Of a DNA stretch of 64,000 bases, positions 1 to 8,910 are shown one piece after another. Numbering within the stretch: position 1 is the first letter of the stretch; every line of letters begins with the position of its first letter. The notes beneath the pieces are model-generated. The model had not been told where the DNA came from and searched no databases. It was given only the letters and a program-made list of their open reading frames with translations. Source of the DNA: Xanthomonas chitinilytica (GTDB lineage: Bacteria; Pseudomonadota; Gammaproteobacteria; Xanthomonadales; Xanthomonadaceae); contig NZ_JAPCHY010000001.1 of assembly GCF_026107455.2 (NCBI RefSeq), positions 186,001-250,000 of the forward strand. Reading direction: 5' to 3'. A program made the translations under genes and the position numbers.

Positions 1-1000
1 CCAGGCCGGCGCGGGTCTCGGCCAACGCATCCTTGAGCGTGCGGTAGACGAAATCGTGGATCAGGCGCGCGTCGCGGAAGCGCACCTCGTGCTTGGCCGG
101 GTGCACGTTGACGTCCACCCGGGTCGGGTCCAGCTCCAGGAACAGCACGTAGGCCGGCTGGCGGCCGTGGAAGAGCACGTCGCCGTAGGCCATCTTCACC
201 GCGTGGGCGACGCTGCGGTCGCGCACCGCGCGGCCGTTGACGTACAGGTACTGCTGGTCGGCGCTGGCGCGCGAGTAGTGCGGTTGCGCGATCCAGCCGT
301 GCAGGCGCAGGCCGGCGCCGCTGTGGTCCACGCGCAGCGCCTGGCGGGCGAAGTCCTCGCCCAGGGTTTCGCCCAGCCGTGCGTCGGAGTACAGGTCGCC
401 CGGCTTGTAGCGGCGCGAGGGCTTGCCGTTGTGCGACACGCGCAGTTCCACGTCCGGCCGCGCCAGCGCCAGCGAGCGCAGCCACTCCTCGATGTGGCCC
501 AGCTCGGTACGCTCGGCGCGCAGGAACTTGCGCCGCGCCGGCACGTTGTAGAACAGCTCGCGCACTTCCACCGTGGTACCGGGCGCATGCGCACGCGGCG
601 TCACCTTGCCGACCTTGCCGCCTTCCACCTGCAGCGCGGAACCGTGTTCGTCGTCGGGGCGGCGCGAGGCCAGGGTGAAACGGCTGACCGAGGCGATGGA
701 CGGCAACGCCTCGCCGCGGAAGCCGAGGGTGGCCACGGCTTCGAGGTCGTCGAGCGAGGCGATCTTGCTGGTGGCATGGCGCGACACCGCCAGCGGCAGT
801 TCCTCCGGCGCGATGCCGCCGCCGTCGTCGCGGATGCGGATCAACCGCACGCCGCCCTCCTCCAGGTCGATGTCCACCCGCCGGGCGCCGGCGTCGAGCG
901 CGTTCTCGACCAGCTCCTTCACCACCGATGCAGGCCGTTCCACCACCTCGCCGGCGGCGATCTGGTTGATCAGGATATCGGGCAGCTGGCGGATGCTCAT
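1..1000 (-). CDS. mutL: DNA mismatch repair protein MutL (C-terminus beyond window)
   Basis: N-terminal 333 codons of MutL, the ATP-dependent mismatch-repair coordinator that links MutS to MutH/endonuclease and UvrD. The product opens [20 protein letters not shown]. It carries the GHKL ATPase motifs: motif [12 protein letters not shown] (Glu29, Asn33), motif II RDDGGGI (Asp58) and motif [16 protein letters not shown] near residue 95. The ATG at 1000 gives the canonical family start. The gene runs off the left edge, so the dimerisation/endonuclease part cannot be judged. No stop or frameshift is seen in the visible part. amiC follows upstream on the same strand, a common xanthomonad neighbour. 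Confidence 0.97.
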   Translation of the reverse strand, partial: MSIRQLPDILINQIAAGEVVERPASVVKELVENALDAGARRVDIDLEEGGVRLIRIRDDGGGIAPEELPLAVSRHATSKIASLDDLEAVATLGFRGEALPSIASVSRFTLASRRPDDEHGSALQVEGGKVGKVTPRAHAPGTTVEVRELFYNVPARRKFLRAERTELGHIEEWLRSLALARPDVELRVSHNGKPSRRYKPGDLYSDARLGETLGEDFARQALRVDHSGAGLRLHGWIAQPHYSRASADQQYLYVNGRAVRDRSVAHAVKMAYGDVLFHGRQPAYVLFLELDPTRVDVNVHPAKHEVRFRDARLIHDFVYRTLKDALAETRAGL

Positions 1001-1431
1001 GCGCGGCCTCCGCGGGAAACGGCGGCGAGCGGCGGGACGGGCATGGGGGAACGACGGGTCATGTCATCAGGCACGATACCGGCACTGCGCCGGCGACGGA
1101 AACGATTCCCGATGATAGCCGAGGCGCCCCCTCGGCAACCCCATGGCACTGCATCGGCGAACGCATCGCCGCGCGCCTGCGGTTCCATGACCCACGCGCC
1201 ATCGCCTGTTCCGTCCGACGATCCAGGAACCGCACGCCGACAGCTGCCGGCTATGCGCGAGCACGCGGAAGAAGCTCCACAACAGCGCAAAGCGCTGGCC
1301 GCCCGGCAGCTTCCACCGGGGAAATCCAAGCGCGGGATGGCTCGCCTGCCGGCTGTCGAAGAGCACGTCGCTGTCGAAAAGCATCCCGCGGGAATGATGA
1401 GTTCCGCGGATCCGGCGGACGCCCTTGAGAC
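1001..1431. other. mutL-amiC intergenic region, no gene seen
   Basis: About 430 bp with reading frames open on both strands because of GC bias. None has a plausible start, ribosome binding site or recognisable protein. It may hold the mutL promoter, but no clear -35/-10 pair was found. Confidence 0.5.
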
Positions 1432-3000
1432 TTACTTGCTGCCGCCGGCCACGGTGGCGCTGGCATCCATTTCCGCCTGCGCGCGGGCGGCGAACAGCGT
1501 GCCCGGCGGCGGCTGCCGGGTGAAGAAGGTATTGACCCCGTCGAGCACCGCGCTGGCGATCTTGCGCTGGAATGCCGGGTCGATCAGGCGGCGCTCTTCC
1601 TCGGGATTGGAGATGAAGGCGGTCTCGACCAGCATCGCCGGCATGTCGGAGGTGCGCAGCACCGCGAAGTTGGCCCGCTCGATGTTGGGCTTGTGGTTCT
1701 TGCCGATCCGCTTCAGGCCGCCCAGCACATGCCCGGCCGCGTCTTCGGAAGCCTTCATGTAGCCGCTCTGCGCCAGGTCCAGCAGCACGTTGGCCAGGGT
1801 GCCCTCGGTCTGCTGCAGGCGCACGCCGCCGATCAGGTCGGCCGCGTTTTCCTTGTCGGCCAGCCAGCGCGCGCGTTGCGACGAGGCGCCCTTGGTCGAC
1901 AGCACGTACACCGACGAGCCGGTGGCGGCGCGGTTTTCCGCGGCATCGGCGTGGATCGAGATGAAGATGTCGGCCTTGGCCGCGCGCGCCTTCTGCGCGC
2001 GCATCGGCAACGGGATGAACACGTCGCTGTCGCGGGTCAGGAACGCCTTGAGTCCCGGAGTCGCGTTGACCTGCCGCGCCAGCTCGCGCGCCACGGCCAG
2101 GGTGATGTCCTTCTCGCGCTTGCCGGTGGGGCCGACCGCTCCCGGATCCTGGCCGCCATGGCCCGGATCGATGGCCACGACCAGCGTCCGCATGCCGGGC
2201 TGCATCTTGATCCGCGACGCATCGCTGGGCATCGCCGGGCGCGGCACAGCCGGTACCGTCGTCGCCGGCTTGGCGTCCGCGACGGCGGGAGCCGGTGCGG
2301 GGTCCACGCGGGCCGCGGTGGGCTGGCCATTGAGGATGGCCGCCGGCGATGGGCCACCCGTGGCCGCATTGCCAGCGGCCGCGACGGCGACGGAAGTACT
2401 GCCGGCTGCCGGCGGAGGCGGGGCGGCAGGCGGCGTCGCGGCCGCCTGCTGGCTGACCGAGGCGGTCAATGCCGCGGTGGCGCGTGCGGCTTCGGCCCGC
2501 GCCTCGGCGCCGGTGGCCGCCGGAACCGGTGCCGGTCCGGATGGAAATGCGCTCGCCGGGGCAACAGCAGCGGGCGTCGGCGTCGGCGCAGTCGCCACCG
2601 CCGGCGCGGTTTCGCCCGGCCACTCGATGACCAGCCGCGAATCGGCGCCCTGCGTCTGCATCTGCGGTTTGAACGCGGCCACCGACTCGGCCAGGTCGAA
2701 CACCACCCGGAAGGTGCCCGGCGTCGGATTGCCGGTACGCACGGCAGTGACCACGCCGGCAGCGGCCGGCAGCTTGAGGCCACGTGCCACCGTGGAATCG
2801 GGGAAATCCACCACCAGGCGGTTGGGCCCGGACAGCGACAGGGTCTTGTAGCCGCCGGCGCCGGCCAGCTGGATTTCGGCGCGGGTACCGGTCGCCCCAC
2901 TGTCCAGCGCGATGCCGCGGATTTCGCCTGCCCACGCGCTCACGCTGCCCAGGCAGAGCCCGGCAACGGCGGCACAAATGGCGAGTAGACGGTTCCCCAT
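1432..3000 (-). CDS. amiC: N-acetylmuramoyl-L-alanine amidase AmiC-type, periplasmic
   Basis: Zinc amidase that cleaves septal peptidoglycan between N-acetylmuramic acid and L-alanine during daughter-cell separation. From the ATG at 3000 (522 aa) there is a Sec signal peptide (MGNRLLAICAAVAGLCLG, cleaved after SAWA), an AMIN septum-targeting domain to about residue 125, a Pro/Ala-rich linker of about 150 residues, and a C-terminal Amidase_3 domain. Zinc and catalytic motifs are IDPGHGGQDPGA, SIHADAA and VETAFISNPEEE. The linker is longer than in E. coli AmiC. In-frame starts at 3006 and GTG 3024 are also possible and none has a strong Shine-Dalgarno. The gene follows tsaE at 88 bp, the usual nnr-tsaE-ami-mutL arrangement of gammaproteobacteria. 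Confidence 0.95.
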   Translation of the reverse strand: MGNRLLAICAAVAGLCLGSVSAWAGEIRGIALDSGATGTRAEIQLAGAGGYKTLSLSGPNRLVVDFPDSTVARGLKLPAAAGVVTAVRTGNPTPGTFRVVFDLAESVAAFKPQMQTQGADSRLVIEWPGETAPAVATAPTPTPAAVAPASAFPSGPAPVPAATGAEARAEAARATAALTASVSQQAAATPPAAPPPPAAGSTSVAVAAAGNAATGGPSPAAILNGQPTAARVDPAPAPAVADAKPATTVPAVPRPAMPSDASRIKMQPGMRTLVVAIDPGHGGQDPGAVGPTGKREKDITLAVARELARQVNATPGLKAFLTRDSDVFIPLPMRAQKARAAKADIFISIHADAAENRAATGSSVYVLSTKGASSQRARWLADKENAADLIGGVRLQQTEGTLANVLLDLAQSGYMKASEDAAGHVLGGLKRIGKNHKPNIERANFAVLRTSDMPAMLVETAFISNPEEERRLIDPAFQRKIASAVLDGVNTFFTRQPPPGTLFAARAQAEMDASATVAGGSK

Positions 3001-3088
3001 GGGCATGGGTTCGGATTCAATCACCGCAATGCGCGGATTGCAACAGGTTTTTCCTTAATAATCCGCAACCTGCCGCCGCTTCCTATTG

Positions 3089-3577
3089 TCAGGCGACAGA
3101 AAGCCCCTGCAAGTGACCCGCCTGCTGCAGCCGCGACAGCCACGCCTCGCCCGCCCCGCTGCCCGCCAGCAACCGGGCCCGGCGGCCCTCGCCGGCCATG
3201 GCCAGCGCCACGGTGAGGTCGGCGGGCGGCAACGCGCCGGCCCCGCGCTCGGGCCATTCGACCAGCCACAGCGTGGCGGTCGCATCGTCCAACCCGAGGA
3301 AATCCAGCTCGCCGGCATCGCCAATCCGGTACAGATCCAGGTGCCACGCCTCGCCATCGGCCAGCGGATAACGCTCGACCAGGGTGTAGGTGGGACTGCG
3401 GATCGGCCCCTGCACGCCGAGCGCCCGCAGCAGCGCGCGCGCCAGCGTGGACTTGCCCGCGCCCAGGTCGCCGTGCAGCTGCACGACGGCCTGCGCCGGC
3501 CGGGTGGCCGCCAGCGCCTGCCCAAGGCGGTCGGTGGCGGCGCTGTCGGGAAGCTGGAACTCGATCATGCAGGACAT
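3089..3577 (-). CDS. tsaE: tRNA threonylcarbamoyladenosine biosynthesis ATPase TsaE
   Basis: Small P-loop ATPase (162 aa) that works with TsaB and TsaD to make t6A37 on ANN-decoding tRNAs. The Walker A motif GDLGAGKSTLARALL lies near residue 40, followed by the family motif SPTYTLVERYPL and DLYRIGDAGELDFLGLDD. The ATG at 3577 overlaps the stop of nnr as TGATG, which indicates translational coupling. A second in-frame ATG at 3568 would give a protein three residues shorter. The cytoplasmic product shares a transcription unit with nnr. Confidence 0.95.
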   Translation of the reverse strand: MSCMIEFQLPDSAATDRLGQALAATRPAQAVVQLHGDLGAGKSTLARALLRALGVQGPIRSPTYTLVERYPLADGEAWHLDLYRIGDAGELDFLGLDDATATLWLVEWPERGAGALPPADLTVALAMAGEGRRARLLAGSGAGEAWLSRLQQAGHLQGLSVA

Positions 3578-5049
3578 CACGGATTGGCGAGCCGGCGCAG
3601 GTGCGGCAGCAGGTCGGAAGGCAACAGGCCGCGCTGACCGCCGCCGGCGGCGGCATCGCCGGCCAGCCCGTGCAGCAGCGCGCCGGTGGCGGCGGCATCG
3701 AACGCGGGCAGCCCCTGCGCGCGCAATGCGGCGATCACGCCGGTCAACAGGTCGCCCATGCCGCCGACCGCCATGCCCGGATTGCCGGCGGCGATCACCC
3801 GCGGCGACCGGCCCGGTGCGGCCACGACGGTACCGGCGCCCTTGAGCACCACCACGGCGGCATAGCGTTCGGCCAGCGCGCGGGCCGCGCCGAAGCGGTC
3901 GCGCTGGACCTCGACGGTGGTGGTCTCGAGCAGGCGTGCGGCCTCGCCCGGGTGCGGCGTCAGCACCGCACCGGGCAGCGCCTGCGGGGCGGCGGCAAGC
4001 AGGTTCAGGGCGTCGGCATCGACCACCAGCGGCTGTTCCGATGCCAGCGCCAGCCGCCACAGCTCCCGCGCCCAGTCGTCGCGGCCCAGGCCGGGACCGA
4101 TCGCGACCACGTCCGCCCTTTCCAGCAACGGCCGCAGTGCCGCACCGTCGTCGATGGCCCGCGCCATCGCCTCCGGGCAGCGCGCCAGCAGCGGTGCCAC
4201 GTGTTCCTGGCGGGTGGCGACGCTGGCCAGCCCGGCTCCGCTGCGCAACGCCGATTCGGCGCACAGCATCACCGCGCCGCCACTACCGGCATTGCCGCCG
4301 ACGCACAACACATGGCCGGACTCGCCCTTGTGGGTGTTGAGCCGTCGCGGCGGCAGCCGTGTCGTCAGCTGCGTGGCATCCCAGCGCCGGGCGGCCGGTT
4401 CGATACCGTCGAACGCCGCCGGCGGCACGTCCAGATCGGCCAGCGCCCGTTCCTGGGCATATTCCAACGCATCGCCGGTATGCAGCCCCTGGTGGGCGAC
4501 GATGAACTGCAGCACCAGATCGGCCCACACCGCGGCACCTGGCGCGCTGCCGCGCTGGGCATCCACGCCGCTGGGCACGTCCAGCGCCAGCACCGGCGCG
4601 CTTTCGGCGTTGATCGCCTCGATCAATGCCGCGGCGTCGGCATCCGGCGCGCGGTCCAGGCCGATCCCGAACAGCGCGTCGACCAGCACGTCGGCCGGCT
4701 CCAGTCCGCCACGGAAAATCTCCACCTGGCCGCCGCGCCCCAGGTACTCGGTACAGGCGCGCTGCGCCAGCTCCGTCCTCGGGCCGGCGCCGGGCAGGTG
4801 CACCACCCGTACCTGGCGGCCGGACTGCTGCGCCAGCCGTGCCAGCACGTAGCCGTCGCCGCCGTTGTTGCCGGTGCCGCACACCACCGCGATCCGCTGC
4901 GCCTGCGGCCAGCGTTCCAGCAGGCACTGCCAGGCCGCCTGCCCGGCCCGCTGCATCAGCACGTAGCCGTCGCCGCCCAGCAGGGCGGTGGCCTGCGCGT
5001 CGATGCGGCGCGCTGCCCGGGTATCGAAGAGGTCAGCAGGTTCTGGCAT
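3577..5049 (-). CDS. nnr: Bifunctional NAD(P)H-hydrate epimerase/dehydratase
   Basis: Repairs damaged NAD(P)HX. The N-terminal YjeF_N epimerase domain (about 1-215) interconverts R and S epimers. The C-terminal YjeF_C carbohydrate-kinase-like domain (about 230-485) dehydrates the S form using ADP or ATP. Visible motifs are GTGNNGGDGYVLARLA in the epimerase, and GHVLCVGGNAGSGGA, DADALNLL, TPHPGE and GNPGMAVGGMGDLLTG in the dehydratase. The 490-aa length is typical of the fused bacterial form. The start ATG at 5049 is 24 bp from the divergent queG start. The much longer frame upstream of this ATG is antisense to queG and xseA and is not coding. Confidence 0.96.
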   Translation of the reverse strand: MPEPADLFDTRAARRIDAQATALLGGDGYVLMQRAGQAAWQCLLERWPQAQRIAVVCGTGNNGGDGYVLARLAQQSGRQVRVVHLPGAGPRTELAQRACTEYLGRGGQVEIFRGGLEPADVLVDALFGIGLDRAPDADAAALIEAINAESAPVLALDVPSGVDAQRGSAPGAAVWADLVLQFIVAHQGLHTGDALEYAQERALADLDVPPAAFDGIEPAARRWDATQLTTRLPPRRLNTHKGESGHVLCVGGNAGSGGAVMLCAESALRSGAGLASVATRQEHVAPLLARCPEAMARAIDDGAALRPLLERADVVAIGPGLGRDDWARELWRLALASEQPLVVDADALNLLAAAPQALPGAVLTPHPGEAARLLETTTVEVQRDRFGAARALAERYAAVVVLKGAGTVVAAPGRSPRVIAAGNPGMAVGGMGDLLTGVIAALRAQGLPAFDAAATGALLHGLAGDAAAGGGQRGLLPSDLLPHLRRLANP

Positions 5050-5073
5050 GGCCGCGATTCTATACTTGCGCGC

Positions 5074-6156
5074 ATGTCCGCCGTTCCCGCCCCCGCCGAT
5101 CCGGCGCAGCTCGCGCTGCGCATCCGCCAGCTGGCAGCCGGGTTCGGTTTCCAGCGCTGCGGCATCTCCGGCATCGAGCTGGGCGAGGACGAGGCCCACC
5201 TGCGCGACTGGCTGGCCCAGGGGCTGTACGGCACCATGGACTGGATGGCCCGCCACGGCGACATGCGCGCGCGCCCGGCCGAGCTGCTGCCCGGCACGCT
5301 GCGGGTGATCTCGGTGGGGCTGGACTACGGCCACAAGGACGACGCCGACGCCTGGGCCACGCTGGCCGCCGGCGAACGCGCCTACGTCGCCCGCTACGCG
5401 CTGGGCCGCGACTACCACAAGCTGATGCGCAACCGCCTGCAGAAGCTGGCCGAGCGCATCGCCGCGGAGATCGGCCCGTTCGGCTACCGCGCGTTCGTCG
5501 ATTCGGCGCCGGTGCTGGAACGCGCCCTGGCGCGCAACGCCGGGCTGGGCTGGATCGGCAAGCACACCTGCCTGATCGACCGCAACGGCGGCTCCTGGTT
5601 CTTCCTCGGCGAGATCTACATCGACCTGCCGCTGCCGATCGACACGCCGGCCAGCGCCCACTGCGGCAGCTGCACCCGCTGCATCGACGTCTGCCCGACC
5701 CGCGCCATCGTCGCCCCGCACCGGCTGGACGCGCGGCGCTGCATTTCCTACCTGACCATCGAGCACGACGGCGCGATCCCGGAAGAGATGCGGCCGTTGC
5801 TGGGCAACCGCATCTACGGCTGCGACGACTGCCAGCTGGTGTGCCCCTGGAACAAGTTCGCCAGGCGCACCGACGAGCCGGATTTCCGCGCCCGCAACGA
5901 CCTGGACCGCGCCACGCTGGCGCAGCTGTTCGCCTGGGAAGAGGACGAGTTCCTGCGCCGCACCGAGGGCAGCGCGATCCGCCGCAGCGGTCACGAGCGC
6001 TGGCTGCGCAACATCGCCGTGGCGCTGGGCAATGCGCCCACCACCCCGGCGGTGCTGCAGGCGCTGGACAGCCGCCGCGAACACCCATCCGCGCTGGTGC
6101 GCGAGCACGTGCAATGGGCGCTGGCCCGCCATGCCGGTGCCGCGCATCCGCAATAG
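5074..6156 (+). CDS. queG: Epoxyqueuosine reductase QueG
   Basis: Cobalamin- and iron-sulfur-dependent enzyme for the last step of queuosine synthesis, reducing epoxyqueuosine to queuosine in tRNA. At 360 aa it has the N-terminal DUF1730 region, the signature GWIGKHTCLIDRNGGSWFFL and two 4Fe-4S cysteine clusters, CGSCTRCIDVCPTRA and CDDCQLVCPWN, then a short HEAT-like C-terminus. The start ATG at 5074 matches the family N-terminus. It is divergent from nnr, and the 24-bp space must hold both promoters or lie within them (TATACT is present). The divergent QueG/Nnr-TsaE arrangement is common in gammaproteobacteria. Confidence 0.96.
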   Translation: MSAVPAPADPAQLALRIRQLAAGFGFQRCGISGIELGEDEAHLRDWLAQGLYGTMDWMARHGDMRARPAELLPGTLRVISVGLDYGHKDDADAWATLAAGERAYVARYALGRDYHKLMRNRLQKLAERIAAEIGPFGYRAFVDSAPVLERALARNAGLGWIGKHTCLIDRNGGSWFFLGEIYIDLPLPIDTPASAHCGSCTRCIDVCPTRAIVAPHRLDARRCISYLTIEHDGAIPEEMRPLLGNRIYGCDDCQLVCPWNKFARRTDEPDFRARNDLDRATLAQLFAWEEDEFLRRTEGSAIRRSGHERWLRNIAVALGNAPTTPAVLQALDSRREHPSALVREHVQWALARHAGAAHPQ

Positions 6157-6225
6157 CCGGCCGGTTGCCGGACGGCAACGTGCGACCATGCCCCTCTCCG
6201 TCACCGCCTTTCCCGCCCCCGCCCC

Positions 6226-7578
6226 ATGAACGACCGCAACGCGCAGATCCTCACTCCCAGCCAGCTCAACACGCTGGCGCGCGACCTGCTGGAAGACACG
6301 TTCCCGCTGATCTGGGTGGAAGGCGAACTGGGCAACGTCACCCGTCCCGCTTCCGGCCACCTTTACTTCACCCTGAAGGACGCGCGCGCGCAGGTGCGCT
6401 GCGCGATGTTCAAACCCAAGAGCCAGTGGCTGAAGTTCGTCCCGCGCGAGGGACTGCGCGTGCTCGCCCGCGGCCGCCTGACCCTGTACGAGGCGCGCGG
6501 CGACTACCAGCTGGTGCTCGACCACCTGGAGGAAGCCGGCGAAGGCGCGCTGCGCCGCGCGTTCGAGCAGCTCAAGGCGCGGCTGGAGGCCGAGGGCCTG
6601 TTCGACCCCGCACGCAAACGCCCGCTGCCGGCGCACGTGCAGCGGCTGGCGGTGATCACCTCGCCTACCGGTGCGGCGGTGCGCGACGTGCTCAGCGTGC
6701 TGTCGCGGCGCTTCCCGATGCTGGAGGTCGACCTGCTGCCCAGCCTGGTGCAGGGCGACAGCGCCGCCGCGCAGATCGCCGCGCTGCTGCGCCGCGCCGA
6801 CGCCAGCGGCCGCTACGACGCCATCCTGCTGGCCCGCGGCGGCGGCTCGCTGGAAGACCTGTGGGCGTTCAACGACGAACAGCTGGCCCGCGCCATCGCC
6901 GCCAGCGACACCCCGGTGGTGTCGGCGGTCGGCCACGAGACCGACTTCACCCTGGCCGACTTCGCCGCCGACCTGCGCGCGCCCACGCCCTCGGTGGCGG
7001 CCGAACTGCTGGTGCCCGACCAGCGCGACCTCGACGTGCGCCTGCGCCGGCTGCAGGCACGCCTGCTGCAGATGCAGCGCCATCGCCTTGGCCAGGCGAT
7101 GCAGCGCGCCGACCGCGCCGCACTGCGGCTGCAGGCGCAGGGACCGCAATCGCGGCTGGCCTTGCTGCAAAGGCGCCAGCAGGACGCGGCGCGACGCCTG
7201 GCGGCGCTGTGGCGGCAACAGCACGAACGCCAGGCCGCCCGCCTGCGCCATGCCGCCGCGGTACTGCGCGCGGCGCAGCCGCAACGGCGGTTGTCGGTAC
7301 TGCACGACCGCCTGCAGGCGCTGGCCTCGCGCCCGCAGGCGGCGATGGCGCGCCAGTTGCAACGCGACGCCCTGCGCCTGCGCGCCCTGGCCCGTTCGCT
7401 GGAAGCGGTGAGTCCGCTGGCGACCGTGGCCCGCGGCTATTCCATCCTCACCCGCGCCGACGACGGCGCGCTGGTCCGCTCCGTCGCCCAGGTGGAGCCG
7501 GGCGATGCGCTGCAGGCCCGCGTCGGCGATGGCACGCTGCGTCTGCGCGTGGAGCGAGCAACGGATGAGGGAAAGTAG
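6226..7578 (+). CDS. xseA: Exodeoxyribonuclease VII large subunit
   Basis: Catalytic subunit of ExoVII, a processive single-strand DNA exonuclease acting in both polarities in mismatch repair and recombination. At 450 aa it has an N-terminal OB fold ([36 protein letters not shown]), a catalytic core ([55 protein letters not shown] split over residues 195-265), and a long arginine/glutamine-rich coiled coil that binds XseB. The C-terminal ARGYSIL motif is present. xseB is not adjacent, so the small subunit must be encoded elsewhere. Confidence 0.96.
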   Translation: MNDRNAQILTPSQLNTLARDLLEDTFPLIWVEGELGNVTRPASGHLYFTLKDARAQVRCAMFKPKSQWLKFVPREGLRVLARGRLTLYEARGDYQLVLDHLEEAGEGALRRAFEQLKARLEAEGLFDPARKRPLPAHVQRLAVITSPTGAAVRDVLSVLSRRFPMLEVDLLPSLVQGDSAAAQIAALLRRADASGRYDAILLARGGGSLEDLWAFNDEQLARAIAASDTPVVSAVGHETDFTLADFAADLRAPTPSVAAELLVPDQRDLDVRLRRLQARLLQMQRHRLGQAMQRADRAALRLQAQGPQSRLALLQRRQQDAARRLAALWRQQHERQAARLRHAAAVLRAAQPQRRLSVLHDRLQALASRPQAAMARQLQRDALRLRALARSLEAVSPLATVARGYSILTRADDGALVRSVAQVEPGDALQARVGDGTLRLRVERATDEGK

Positions 7579-7920
7579 GGAGAGACAGGACACCTTTCCC
7601 GTCGCACACGCTCCGCAACCTCCATCCCTGCCCGCAATAGCCGCGAGCTGTGGAGGGGTTCTCTCGACGCTGCTTCCCGTGATCCGCGCTGCTTCTGCCG
7701 AGGCATGGAGGCGCAGTCTGCGTGCAGCAGCGGCCACCCCGTTCTTCAAGTCCGACGGTCAAGGCGGCACCTCCGCCCACGACGCCCCGCGACCTGTCGC
7801 AGGGCAACGTTTCGTTCGCGCGGGTCGTTACGCCTGCATCGACAGCGGGCAACCAGGAGGAAGCCGCCGCATCAGCGAAGCACGCCTCTCCGCATGCGCC
7901 GCGATTCCCGACCGGACGGT
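7579..7920. other. Intergenic region, no gene seen
   Basis: About 340 bp between the converging xseA and M48 peptidase genes. I see no ORF with plausible start and composition, no tRNA and no convincing hairpin with a T tract. Confidence 0.5.
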
Positions 7921-8826
7921 TCAGCGCGCGGCGCTGTCGCAGAAACGCTGCCGGTACTCCATCGCCTTGGGCATCAGCGCCTGCAGGTTCTGGATGCGGG
8001 TGCCGGGATTGGGATGGGTGGAGGCGAACTCCGGCGGTGCCTGGCCGCCGCTGGCCGCACCCATGCGCTCCCACAACGGCACCGCCTCGCGCGGATCGAA
8101 ACAGGCGGCCGCGGCCAGCATCAGCCCGACCTCGTCGGCCTGGGTCTCGTGGCTGCGCGCGTACGGCAACAGGTAGCCATAGCCCATCGCCGACATCATC
8201 ATCTGCTGCTGTTGCGCATCCATGCCGCTGGCCGCACCGGCCATCTGCCCGATCTGCGTCAGCTTCTGCTGGGCCATGCGCTGGGCACCATGGCGCAGCA
8301 ACGCATGGGCGATCTCGTGGCCCATCACCACCGCCACCGCGTCGGCGTTGCGCGCCACCGGCAGCAGCCCGGTATAGACCGCCATCTTGCCGCCGGGCAG
8401 GCAGAACGCATTGGCCTGGTCGGACTGGATGACGTTGACGTCCCAGTCGAAATCGCGCGAATAGTGGGTGGGCTGCAGGCCATGCTCCTGCGCCAGCGCC
8501 GTTTCCACCACGTCCACCTTGGCGATCAGGCGCCGCGCGATCTCGCGCACGTCGCGCGCCACCTGCGAATTCGGGTCCACCGGCCGTTCCTGCGACAGGA
8601 TCTGCTGGTAGGCCTGCAGCCCCAGCGCTTTTTCCTCATCCACGCCCAGCGAGCTGTCGATCATCACCCTCTCGCCGGTATAGGGGTCGACGGTGCGGTT
8701 GGAGAACCAGTAGAACGCCGCATACCCGGCGAACGCGATCAGCACCCACCAACGCACGTTGCCGAACAGTCCCGGGCGCCGCCCGCCCCGCCCACGCTGC
8801 TGGCCACCGAACGGATCGTTTCGCAT
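7921..8826 (-). CDS. Membrane-anchored M48-family zinc metallopeptidase
   Basis: 301-aa Ste24/HtpX/LoiP-like peptidase, probably acting on misfolded envelope proteins. A short Gly/Arg-rich N-terminus is followed by one membrane segment at about residues 25-42 (VLIAFAGYAAFYWF). The M48 catalytic motif HEIAHALLRHGA lies near residue 167, and a later ETQADEVGLMLAA segment provides the third zinc ligand. The start ATG at 8826 is the first in frame after the neighbouring gene. It lies just upstream of the formylglycine-enzyme-like lipoprotein gene in map order, on the same strand, 84 bp apart. Substrate cannot be predicted. Confidence 0.9.
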   Translation of the reverse strand: MRNDPFGGQQRGRGGRRPGLFGNVRWWVLIAFAGYAAFYWFSNRTVDPYTGERVMIDSSLGVDEEKALGLQAYQQILSQERPVDPNSQVARDVREIARRLIAKVDVVETALAQEHGLQPTHYSRDFDWDVNVIQSDQANAFCLPGGKMAVYTGLLPVARNADAVAVVMGHEIAHALLRHGAQRMAQQKLTQIGQMAGAASGMDAQQQQMMMSAMGYGYLLPYARSHETQADEVGLMLAAAACFDPREAVPLWERMGAASGGQAPPEFASTHPNPGTRIQNLQALMPKAMEYRQRFCDSAAR

Positions 8827-8910
8827 CTCGCTTCTTCCCTCGACTGGGCCGGCGCCCCCGGGGCGCGGCTACCGGCGCCATGCTAGCGCGGCCGGCGCCG
8901 GCATGGCGTG

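Noticed and set aside
1001..1431. A 110-aa ORF between mutL and amiC
   Set aside because: It overlaps the mutL start, lacks a plausible ribosome binding site and has shadow-frame composition.
3577..7749. A 1,390-residue open frame on the minus strand
   Set aside because: Only its last 490 codons (from 5049) are nnr. The rest is antisense to queG and xseA and shows the repetitive Arg/Gln/Ala-rich composition of GC-biased shadow frames.
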